A DNA stretch of 64,000 nucleotides. It comes from Pelodera strongyloides (taxonomy: Eukaryota > Nematoda > Chromadorea > Rhabditida > Rhabditidae). The DNA is taken from positions 310,001 to 374,000 of the forward strand of contig JAANDG010000049.1 in assembly GCA_036852015.1 (NCBI GenBank), in the 5' to 3' direction. The notes under the pieces are model-generated. The model was given only the letters and a program-made list of their open reading frames with translations. It had not been told where the DNA came from and did no database searches. Position numbers and translations under genes: made by a program. Of the stretch, positions 36,401-47,500 are shown one piece after another. How positions within the stretch are numbered: position 1 is the stretch's first letter; every line of letters begins with the position of its first letter.

Positions 36401-39400
36401 CAGTGAAGAAAAAGAAACTAGTGGACGCATGTAAACAGGTTTGTGCGGGTTTTGCAAAGGGTGCAGTATACGCTGGATAGCAGGATAGCATACTGTATGT
36501 GTTGGCTCATAATGCAAACTATACTTCTCGTAGTGCATACTAGGTTTATTTTTTGATTCATTATCCATGATCCAATTGAGCACTATTTTAGGCGTATAAA
36601 TTGTTGAAGAAGCGAAAGGATCGGGCTGCCCCGGTGAATATGCCTGTGATTTCTCAGACCAAGTGAGTTTCCCAATTCTCGAGTTTGAAATTTGAAGTAC
36701 AATATTTTGTCGCTTTTTTACCTTACATTCGTAGATTCATATTTATCTCTAACCTCTTATTACCATATTTTCTGTAAGTTTTTGGTTTCACGTCTCACGT
36801 ACGGTGGTACGATGTATAGCTTTTCATTTATTGAGATTGTTTGTTGAGTGTATTGTAAATCAGCGACCACCGCTTATAACTATTCTCGAAGCATACGTCA
36901 TACGTCCTGATTTTAACTTAACATTGACTGACGAAAACCAAATGTGCATTGGTTTGGACCTTACCTTACCTTTGTCTCATATTTGCGCCTTATGAGTTAC
37001 CTTTTTAAATTTAAATCTCACCGTGGTATTTGTCGTTCTTTCGCGGTCTTTTGTTTGTCTTTCAATTTTGGGCTGTCTGAACACATATTTTCATTGTACC
37101 CATGTAAATTGTACCTTTGTTTATTTGTAGGGTTGATTCAATAGCCGCTCGCCACTCGGTTCAACATTGTATGCGTGCGCTCCACGACTATTGGTATCAG
37201 AAGAGGAAGACCAGATGCGGAGTTCCATTGATTAGGAGACTCCAGGTGATTACCCTTTGTCGAGTACAGTACTGTATGCTTTGAGGGCCCAGAACTCGGT
37301 GTATTCTGTGAAAGTTGCTCGTGTTATGTTCACGTATCTGACCTGAATCTTATGCGCAGTATCTCAGCAACTTTTGGTGAGGATCCCGACTCCCGACATA
37401 ATCCTTCTAGGATCGGTTATTATATGGTTTTTGTAAGAGTAAACAACCGACTGACTCACTGACGGGACATCTTCGCATCTGCTTTGTTTTAATACAGTAA
37501 TGCTTCGCATTATTGACTTTTATAATTTTATTCTTAATTCTTTTAATTAGGCCGAGGTGGAATCGCGAACGAATACTCAACAGACTTTGATGGACGACCC
37601 CGATGTCAAGGAGACAATCATGTATTATCAACATAGACGGTATAGGCTTTTGGACCAGTTTTGTTTATTGCGTTTTCGGTTAAAGAAAAACTTTTCAGTG
37701 ATGCACCTATTTTTCACTAAGGTTTTTATAACATACTCTATTCGTTTCAGCGGTACTTTTTTTTTAGGTTTGAGCTGGAAAAGGTTCGAATGCTATCGGA
37801 ACTGGTCAAAAAGCGAGAGTCAGCAAAATATCGACATGTGAGTGCTTTATGTTATCTATAATAATACTGCAACAGTAGTTTTTTTCGGCATGCGTATTGT
37901 AAGATCCTAGTTTGTGTTCTGTGTACTCGTGCTTTTCTGTCTCTTTCCTTTCGAGATGCCGTGTCTTGTTGCCCGTGTCCGTTGACGTTCTTATACACTT
38001 GTTTCAGCTTCACACATCCATCGATTTGTTTGAAAAGGTCTTCAAACCCACTGAAATGCTCTTGTTGGACGTTGTCGATACGTTGAAACGAAAGGATTTC
38101 AGGAAAAAGGTAGATTATTTTTGGTGTTTAACTCGTTTTCGCCTTCGCCTTTACTTTGTTTTGACTTTTGCTGTGGGCTTATTATATATAAAGGAGTTTC
38201 TGTTACATGTTATGTTATTGAATTTCAAAACCACGTGTCATACCGCTTTTACTGTGCCATGGTAGGTTAGTAGATATTCCTAGTTGCTAGTTATACTTTC
38301 ACTTTCAGGTGTTTTGGGACCCGGTGACCGAGGCTGCCGTTCCCGGTTACAGAACGATCATCTCGCGTCCGATGGACTTGTCCACAATGCGGTTGAAGTG
38401 CCAGCAGAACAAGTATAACTCGCTCGCCGATCTCAAGAAGGATTTTGATCTCATGTGCAATAATTGTGAAACGTGAGTCATTGTGATATAATACAGCAAG
38501 CAAGGGAGTACAACATATATTGTCGATATTGATATTGGAATTTGGAAGTGATAGTGTTTGAAAGGATTTTTGTCTTCGCTTTGTATTTTGCTGCCGAAAG
38601 TTTGGTTAGAGACGCGCCTACAACTTGTTTACGTCCAACTGCTGATTTGGAATCAAGCGTGCACCATTGAGCTACTGTTGAGGTCTTTAGTCGTATTCAG
38701 TGACATTCAGTCTACTGACTAACTCAATTCCAGATTCAACAAGGATACGGAATTCTTCCTTTCGTACGGTAGGAGGTTCCGAAAGCGCGGCGAGGAAGTG
38801 TTTGCGAGTTGTAGTGAGAAATTGCGGCAAAGGCAACAAGTAAGAAATATGTGTTTTGGTTCTGCTTCTTTTGTTTGTTTCATTTCTGTTATTTTAGAAT
38901 TTTAGAGTAGACACGCTGGATGGACTCAATTTTTCTTCAGTGCTGAACATCTGCTTATTTCCGATTAATAGTTCCCTTTATAATTCAGTTGCTGGATTCG
39001 GATGACCCAATACTCAACCACGCTATCCAAGTGTGCTACTTCGAAGGTAGTGGCGATGAGGACCGGGTGAAGGAAAATGCACCCATTGGTGAGTTGCATT
39101 CGTTTTTTTGTACTTTGTGTTCTCCTTTCTTCTATTCGACGCTCTTACGGCGCTTGTTTTTCAAGCTCAATCAGCTGTTGAAAGTTGAAGTTTGACTGGT
39201 AGATGAAATTATAGAGGTTTGTGGGACTATGTTGAACAAGTGAACTTATTTGATTGCTCGAGACTCGAGATATATATTATTTATTATTTCATACTTTTGT
39301 TTTTGTGACTTGCTTTGCACAATCAGTACTGTGTTTGTTTAGTTTCCACTCCTTTGATATCGGAGATTGGTGACGCGGAAGAAGACGATAGAAAGAACAT

Positions 39401-42397
39401 CCGAAGAAATCCGTTCGAAGCAACTACACCCTCCACGTTTTCAGGTCAGGACTTGATTGTACCTAAGATAATTTATCGGTTTTTAGTCACTATTTGGAGA
39501 TTGTTGATAGTTATTATGATAGTATTATCACAGTATATCATAAATATCATTGTAATTATCAGTTATACAGTAGCCTTCCTGAATTGTAATGTTGGGACTT
39601 ACGTTAGTTCTTTGACCACATTGAAAACCTGTTATAATTGTTTTTGTTTGCGGTTCCGCATGGTGTAGTGTAAAAAAATTTGTTGTGGTTTACAAAAGAA
39701 GAAAACTTCCAAATTAAACTCTTTTCACGAATTTATGTTAAACTTACAGTATTCTCACGAAAACGGAAGCCCGAAGAGAACATATTCACTCCCGTTTCGA
39801 AGAGGCGACGTGGAAAAGAGGAAAATCAAAGTGAGTATGAACTGCTTAATTTTTCATTTTCACAAATGTTATTGGTTAGTTATATTTTGGTAACACTAAG
39901 CACTTGAACTAGAGCGTCTGAGGTCTGAACGAACGTTATTGTTCTATATTCGAGTGTGCGTAATATCGTTTTATGGTTCTGCCGCTGTCCAGCCAAGTTA
40001 TGTGCTTATTTTATTTCAATACATAATCTCAGGTGGCTGCCAGACATCGATCACTAAATTCTTCACTCCGGCCACACCCACAACACCCAGTGCACCAGAA
40101 GCACGACGGAGTCTCCGAACGGCGGCTGCACACAATCAGAATACTCAGCCAGCTACGACGCCGTTTTCGGCTTTCCGAGATTTGCCGGTATGATTTGCTT
40201 TGGATCTTGTACCTACAGGTTTCTGTCGCCAACTATATGGATTCTCGTGTACTCTTGTGCGTTTTGTGGAGCACGGTACTCTTTATTTTAATTGTATCGT
40301 TATCTTTATTCATTATTTTTATTCCAGGCCATCCAGTCCCCGTTAGCCGCAGACGTGGCTTCCTCGGCCGAATCGTCGACAGAAGATGAAGAGAAAACAA
40401 GGGAAACGGCGCTGACGAGGTCCACCCGGAGGAGGCAACGAATCGAACCGACCAGGTGGGCGATTGTTTCTTGATCCCATTTTGAGCGTCGATTTTGGCA
40501 CATTTCTGTCTTTTATATCAGGTTGTGTGCGTTCTTTGATCGTTGTTTCATGGGTACCGTCTGCGTCTCGATTGTTATTTTATATTTTTTGGTGGTTAGA
40601 TCGGCAATTGTACGAAATGGAAGTGAGAGGCGTTCGTGTACATTGATGTAGTATTTGGCTTTGGATTAGTAACCTAAACAACTTGGTTGTGTTTTTTAGC
40701 TGAAATGTAATTTAGTGAAATTTGATGAGTGTAAATTGGATTTATTTTGAACCTAGTTTTCATTACGGTTTAGAGTGATATTTTTTGTTTCCTGTACTTT
40801 CGATGTAGTTGGAATAATGTATAGTTTATCCTAACCTACGGTAGTTGAAATTACCTCTTTATTATTTATATGAGCTTTATTAAAATATATAGTTGCTATT
40901 TGTATTTGGATTAATATACTTAAGAACAGTTATTTATTAGATTGTATATGGTAGTTTTTTTTTTAGATATTCTGCTTTTAGAGGATGTTAGTGCATAAAT
41001 ATTTGGCCTTTCCGGTTGCCCGCTTTGTTTAACTGGAATAGTCCTCGTATGATTCTTTTCTGTTTTCATACAAAGGATTTTTTTTTTATCTTTCTAATTT
41101 AAAATGCACTTCAGTAAAGTTCCTCTTCTTTTTAATCTGTAGAGTGTGAAATTTGTAGCAATATGTTTATTTATTTATTTACCTATTTTTTTTCCAGCAC
41201 CGAGGCAGGAATGTTCATGCACAATGATATCGTGAAGGTCTCCCTATCAGGAAGGACAGGTTAGTTTCTACTTTAATTTTTATTGTTTCTTATTTTTTAT
41301 GCATAATTTGGGGATGTTGATTTGCGGGTTTTTATTCTGATGAGTTATCCAAGTTGTTGAACCAGCTTTGAGTGGTGTATTCACGTTTTCTTGCTTATGT
41401 AAGTACCTTATTGATGCGAATGTTTATGAAAATGAAAAAAAATCGCGTTCGTGCTCATTGGCTCATATCGTGCTCCTTTTAGTGATCGGTCGGTATATGG
41501 ATCCCCAGTTGGTGTCTGTGGAGGACGTGCCCAAAGATCTGATCACGGACTGTCGGATGGGATGGAGGAACAACCCCGGACAAGTATGCGTACTCATATT
41601 TGGAGACGACAAGAAGGCGATTTGGTGAGATTGTTGGCTGTATTCGTTGTCATACGTTGTCGATATTGTATATGTACATATCGGGCTCGGAATTTGGCCT
41701 GGCTGAGTAGTTAAAAGTGCTAGATGAACTATTTGTAGATTTGTACAGAGGCTTTGCTGCTTGTTTAACTGTTTAACTCTATTTAAGCTACACACATACG
41801 TTATCTTTGTTTTGTGAGTATGTGAATGAGCAAGGTACATTAGTGGTAGTAGGCTAGTAGGTAGTAGCCGTTAGGGAAGGATTTTTATTATTATTAGTTT
41901 TTGATAATTTCTATTGTTTAGGGAATGGTTCCCACCAGAATCCGTCCATGTGATCGACCTCGAAAGAGATTCTTTGCCGAACAGCAAGCAGACACGATTA
42001 GCGAGGGAATTTAAGTAAGTATCTTGAATGTCGTAGTTTGTATTATTCACAATATGTTGCTTTCTGAAACCTTTACATTTTGAGATCCATGTGAGACTAA
42101 AAATCTGAATTAGTGAGGAAATTTAAGTCAATTATTTAACATCGTAAATTCAATTATTTAACAAAAAATTTAAGTCGCTTTTCTCCAAGGAGTTTACTAT
42201 CAAACCGAAAAAGTTGTTCCAAGAATAACAGCGCAAAAGTCAAATGTTTCAATAAGTTCATAAGACTAGCAAGCGTTTCTCCTGTATGGTATTGTTTAGG
42301 TTTGTTACCCGTGATTTGTATGTAGTGCGACAAAAGTAAGTGTAGATGTCTTTTATCTTTTCTTGTTTTCAGGAACCGTCTCGTGTCAGCCAATTGA
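33413..42397 (+). CDS. lin-49: BRPF / LIN-49-type PHD-bromodomain-PWWP chromatin reader
   Basis: Twenty-four exons, phases consistent, 867 residues: 33413-33418, 33466-33567, 33695-33844, 34120-34236, 34549-34677, 34966-35136, 35339-35430, 35744-35837, 36101-36148, 36349-36438, 36592-36662, 37131-37245, 37551-37639, 37768-37837, 38008-38109, 38309-38472, 38734-38839, 38989-39088, 39343-39444, 39750-39830, 40033-40187, 40328-40455, 41198-41259, 41483-41624, 41922-42014, 42373-42397 (the last few are short). Order: enhancer-of-polycomb-like segment (VEYEEDEL), PHD1 from about residue 142 ([20 protein letters not shown]), [19 protein letters not shown], zinc knuckle ([13 protein letters not shown]), second PHD ending YCQVH, LIRRLQ linker, bromodomain (about 455-560; [20 protein letters not shown]), basic linker, PWWP (about 765-860). 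Family role: nuclear scaffold that brings a MYST acetyltransferase to histone H3. Shorter than vertebrate BRPF1 (about 1,214). The two-codon first exon is the weakest part. QTSITKFF in the linker looks like a PCNA-binding PIP box. Confidence 0.92.
34859..34909 (+). other. Candidate in-frame cassette exon within the PHD finger
   Basis: In the intron between VHQ (34677) and ECYG (34966), a good acceptor GCTTGCAG is followed by an open stretch. It ends at either of two GTAAGG donors (34901 or 34910). Inclusion would add 14 or 17 residues ([17 protein letters not shown]) in frame. The canonical PHD has none of these, so the main transcript should skip it. Confidence 0.3.
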
Positions 42398-44585
42398 GAT
42401 TATTGAGTACTTCTCCGTGCGAACATTTCTGCATTCTGCATGTCATTCTGATCTCCCAATTACGTGGTATTTTATGTTTGGATTTTAATTTTCATTGTAT
42501 TATTGTATATTTCCTTTGTTACGCAAATTGAATACATAGCATAGCAACATTCTCTTTCCTTAATGTGGTTTGATGTTTGATTTCTTGTATTTTGAAAGCT
42601 TTATGGCCTTTTACGCATGATGAGTTTTGGGTTTCGCTGTTGTGTAAATTATTGGGTGAAAATAAATGGATAAGTTCTGTCTCCTTGCTTTATGTATATG
42701 TACTTATAATAGAACCCCACCACGTGTGTAATTTTGAGATATTTTATGTGAATAGTACTTTTGATGAATGAAATTCAGTGGTTATTTTTTACTGTGGGTT
42801 AGCTTGCTCTTAACTTAACATGGTAGACCTAGTCACTAGCGCTAGCGCATTTATTTTCCTACTCCTGCTTCTCTGCGCGAACTCTTTTCGTTTTCCTTTA
42901 GATTGCTTTCAAGCATTTCTTTAAGAATATCCTATTCCTCCTAATTGTCTGCTTCATTGGGCCGGAGTTATCTTTCGTCTTTAAGTCGAGCTTTTGGTTT
43001 TGCTTTCTGCGTAGGGTACTAAGATCACAGTGCTGTAGCTGGTTCTCGTCTGTTATGTATTATATTTCCTGTAGCATGTGCGAAATTGTATTTGTCACTT
43101 ATTCAAAGCGTTGTAATATTTTCTTGGCAGGCAACTATTATTTGATTTTACTTTTGTTAATTACGTTTCTTCCGGTGACTCATTCGTATAGATTAAGTGC
43201 TTTTCCTACTTATCACCTATGCTAATTTAATAATCATAATTATCGCTTTATTTTAACAGCTAATATTAAGACTTATTTCTTTAGCCTGATTGGGATATGT
43301 CATATATGTCTGGAGCATTTGTAAATTCAGTTTAAGCTAGTTAATAATCCCTACAATTGTTAAAATCCAAGCGCGCTTATTTTGGCTAGCAAGATTTCTG
43401 ATTTGGTTAGATTCGTGTATCACGGTACTTTACCTCTTTAATGACGTTCCGAAGCCACTTTTTATTTTTATTTTCTTCAGGTTTATTTGCTATTCCATAT
43501 CCTACTATGGCTTAAATTTGATACGGTTAGTTGTTTTGATTTGATCGAAATAAGTGTTTTTAATTTTTCTTTTGTTTAAATTTTCGTATTCCACGATTTT
43601 TGTAATGTTTTTTTGTGTGTGTTGTTGTCAACTAATGAAGCATAGTAAAGATTTTACATTTATTTTGTTGTCTTGGAAAATATAAATTGTAGCTGTCGAA
43701 TGTTAAAAAAGAAACTATAAAAACCAGGCAAACTTACATGGAGAGAGTCACAATAAGATTCTGTTCTGACATTTTCTTGTCCGAATAACTGTAACTGTAC
43801 AAAACGTTTTATTGGGTGGTAATAATAACGAACATATTAGGAATATTAAAACAAAAACTATGAATATAGACAATGAGAAAGTGCACGAATCGGAGATCTG
43901 TAACCCGCTATTGACTTGTTCACATTGTGGAATCACAATTATTACGGTAGATAGAAATATTCGAATCTCACATTTGCTTATCACATTTGCATAAAAGAGT
44001 TTGTGATTATGATATTGAGGTACTACTTCACATCAGCATACAGTAGCCAATTGGAAGGAGAAGAGGGAAAATATACAATTGCGCGCTTAAATAAATAGCT
44101 AATTTGCATAACAACGCTAATAAGTAAACAAACACCTAAATGCGCGGGTATAGTTTTTAGACCGTTCAGAACCTCAATAAATAAATTCGGAAACAAAACA
44201 AATATTTCTATGTGGTATTTTGTACAAATATAAGAGTCTGGTTTATTATTGACTAAAATATACACATTACATTGGGGCTATTTGTACACTTGGAATTAGG
44301 TCGTATATTTCTACATTTCAGGACACATAAATACAATTAAAAACATATATTCTGAGTTTATCTGGATTCAACATGGTAAAATGATGATATGTAATAAACA
44401 TTAAGGTTGTGACAAGTCAACGGGCTCGTATTGGTATTATTTTATCGTTTGGAGAACGTCACATACAGTAACGAGTAACATATTGATAAACTTCCGTACT
44501 TACGTACTTCAGTGTACTTCCATTTGTGGTTCCTGGGTTACGAGGCCAGCAAGGGTCCGTGAATAAGTAAGTGAATACTTACACT
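42398..44585. other. Intergenic, 3' of BRPF and 3' of the nuclear receptor
   Basis: Very T-rich on the + strand, consistent with BRPF 3' UTR and downstream DNA; AATAAA near 42662 could be its polyadenylation signal. No coding exon or inverted element stands out. Confidence 0.5.
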
Positions 44586-47500
44586 TCAAGTTAAGAAGAC
44601 ATCTCTGACGAGGGGGTCGAAGATCATAAGACCAAATACATCGGACATCCTGGTGTGGGTGTAAGTGAAGTAGACAGAACACTGAAATGAGAGGGTTAGA
44701 GATATTTGAAGTGACTAGAACGTTGCATCTGGACTTGAGCTCGTCGTCTACTCGGGTGCTCGCGGCCTCTGCCCAACAAGTCCTACACTTTTAACTGTGC
44801 TTTGAAATAAAATGGAATAAATAATCACGTAGTTGATTCTTTATTGCACCGCACAATGCTAAAAAGCATTTTTTTTCTGGAGGTGAGAGACTATCATATG
44901 CAGGACTTGCTATATGGGCTGTATCTCTTTTATCGATAGGAATCGAAAATGCGCAGAAATTAACCTTATCAACTTATTACCCTGATATTGGTGGTGAGAA
45001 GAAGTAGAGCTCCAAAGCGTTCAGCGGCATCTCTCGGGTCCTTACTCATACAATAGTCCATCAGTTCATTCACTAATTTGGATTGTAGTCTGTAGGCGGT
45101 CTCGCGGTGGGGTACAGAAAAGTAATTCCGATCTGAAACTTGACATTTGTTACCGTAACCGGGCATTTGTTACAGTAATCGGGCATTTGTTACCGTAATC
45201 GGGCATTTGTTACCGTAATCGGGCATTTGTTACAGTAATAGGGCATTTGTTACAGTAATCAGGCATTTGTTACAGTAATCAGGCATTTGTTACAGTGGTC
45301 GCAAAGAGAATGCCAAGAAAGAGATGAAGGTTCGAAAAATAAGAATAACTTACATGATAGTAAAATTAGTGTCTTCAGAACGCCTAATTCATATTCGTCA
45401 ATTTTGAGAGCCCTCATCGGGTTTGCGAGATGTTGGATCGCTTCATGCACAAATAAGGGATGCAGTCTGCAAATGTAGTATTTATTTGGAAGCGCCATTA
45501 CGGCGCGGCGCACCTCCCGCGCACAAATCTCGAAAAGTGATCGGCCTAGCAACAACTTTTTGCGCGACGACATTGCGGAAAACTCGCGTTACATGATATT
45601 TTCATTTCTTTGCCCAGGGTTGGAACGGAGGTGGGTTATAAATTAAAGTAATAAAAGTTCAAATCTTACTTTGCTTTATGTTGATCCACCTTGTCTAATT
45701 CTTCTGGTTCCAAGCCACGATTGTAATCCGCACACATATAAGTGCCGTTTTGAATTATCCACAACTAAACGTAGAATCTATGTACATATAAACATAAAGG
45801 TCATACATTTCGGTATCATTGTAGTCTAAGGCTAGCGTGAGGAAACAACGGGTATAATTAATGTGCAGTTTTCAGACAGCTTGCATATGTATATGTGGGA
45901 AAATGTCTGAAAACTTCAATAAAACGCAAGATGTTAGAGGTCAGATTCACCAACGGAGCCCTCCCTGGCCTCCCTCCCCATCGTGACCCTAGGGAGGGCT
46001 CCCTGTGTGTTGGTGATACGGCCACTGGACTCGCAAAATAAAATCTGTAACAAAACATACGTCTGGGTCGTCTTGCTGACTCGTCAAATATCCTTGATCT
46101 GACATTAAAAGAGCGAATCCAAAATCTTGAAGGATGATCTTCTGCAAAGGTTTAATTTGTAGAATAATCAACTAAGGTGTTTGTGATGCATCGCGGATGG
46201 TTCCAGAATTATTGAAACACCGACTACTATAAGCTACAAGAATCAGAATGGTAAATGTATCGTGCGCATAGCCTCCCCATTCTAATCTGCTACCACAAAT
46301 CAAGTATTCGACTGCTTCCCACCTTTTCTTTGATTCCCAATGATCTGAATTCCCTGAATGCTTGTCCCCATTCAGCGGCGTCCATAACTCCACATCGCAA
46401 CATACTATTCACGTCGTGTTTCCTCGCTCGACGAAGCACTGTGGGACATAACTGGAAGAAATGAAGTTCTAAGTTTCTAAGTGGGTTTCTAAGGGATGTA
46501 AAGTTATACCATAATATCAGTAAAAATAACGAGACAAAAGAACTCTACATGAGAATAGTCAATGAACTAATGCAAATATGTGCGCCGAATCTGAATACTG
46601 ATCATAAATCACGATTCTTTAACAAGGAGTTTAGCATCTATTATCTATGTATTATGTTGTTATCGCATCGACATCTTAGGGGGTAACTTTTGTGTTCCGC
46701 ATTATACATATTATCAAGCGTTTGAAATTTGAATTTTGCCATATTGTTTCTTATGTGCGAACTCACCGTTAACAATTTTATTATATCTGACGTAGTATCA
46801 GACTTTCGTACAGATGCATATAAACTTGTATACCTTACCCTTTCCTGAACGCTGCTGAATACCGATGAGTCGATATTGAAAGAGGGATCATTTGCTGCGA
46901 ATAGGGCCTTATGTCTTTCCCTTTGTTTCTGCTGAAGTCGGACAAGACGTTCCATAAGAGAATCTGCCCCACACCACGAATCACAAGAAGCGCCTGCAAA
47001 TAAATAAAATAAATGAATAAAATAAAACACAGCAAATGAATAGAAGGCAGTCAGTATCGTATCGTCATTTTGTATCGCGAAGCGTCGGAGACCAAATCCC
47101 ATGCTATATTTTTCCTAGAGGTCACAATATAGAGTCGAAACACTGTACCCCATATTCTTTTGTTTTTTTTCCATGCCCCTGCTTTCACACGTACCAGAAA
47201 ATCTTTTTTTGTGGGCCTTTGAATATTTTTATTTTTTTTTGGAATTTTGCATGCACTACATAGGCTACTGTATTTTAGCTTCTTCGAAATGTATAGCATA
47301 AAACAGAAAGAAAAGAAACCTGAACTGCTGGCCACTGATAGACATTCCTTAGGAGAAGGCGCTATAATCTCTTTCCGCTTCCGCGGACCCATCACGTCAC
47401 GACGTTGAATGGCTGAAAAGGGGTTTCTTTAGAATAAAAATGCGTTAGACTCTCTTTTTGTGATTGTCTATTTTCTGACACAATCGTCATATCTCTGTGC

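Noticed and set aside
45141..45300. CRISPR-like array
   Set aside because: Head-to-tail 20-bp units without spacers, in a eukaryotic intron: a minisatellite.
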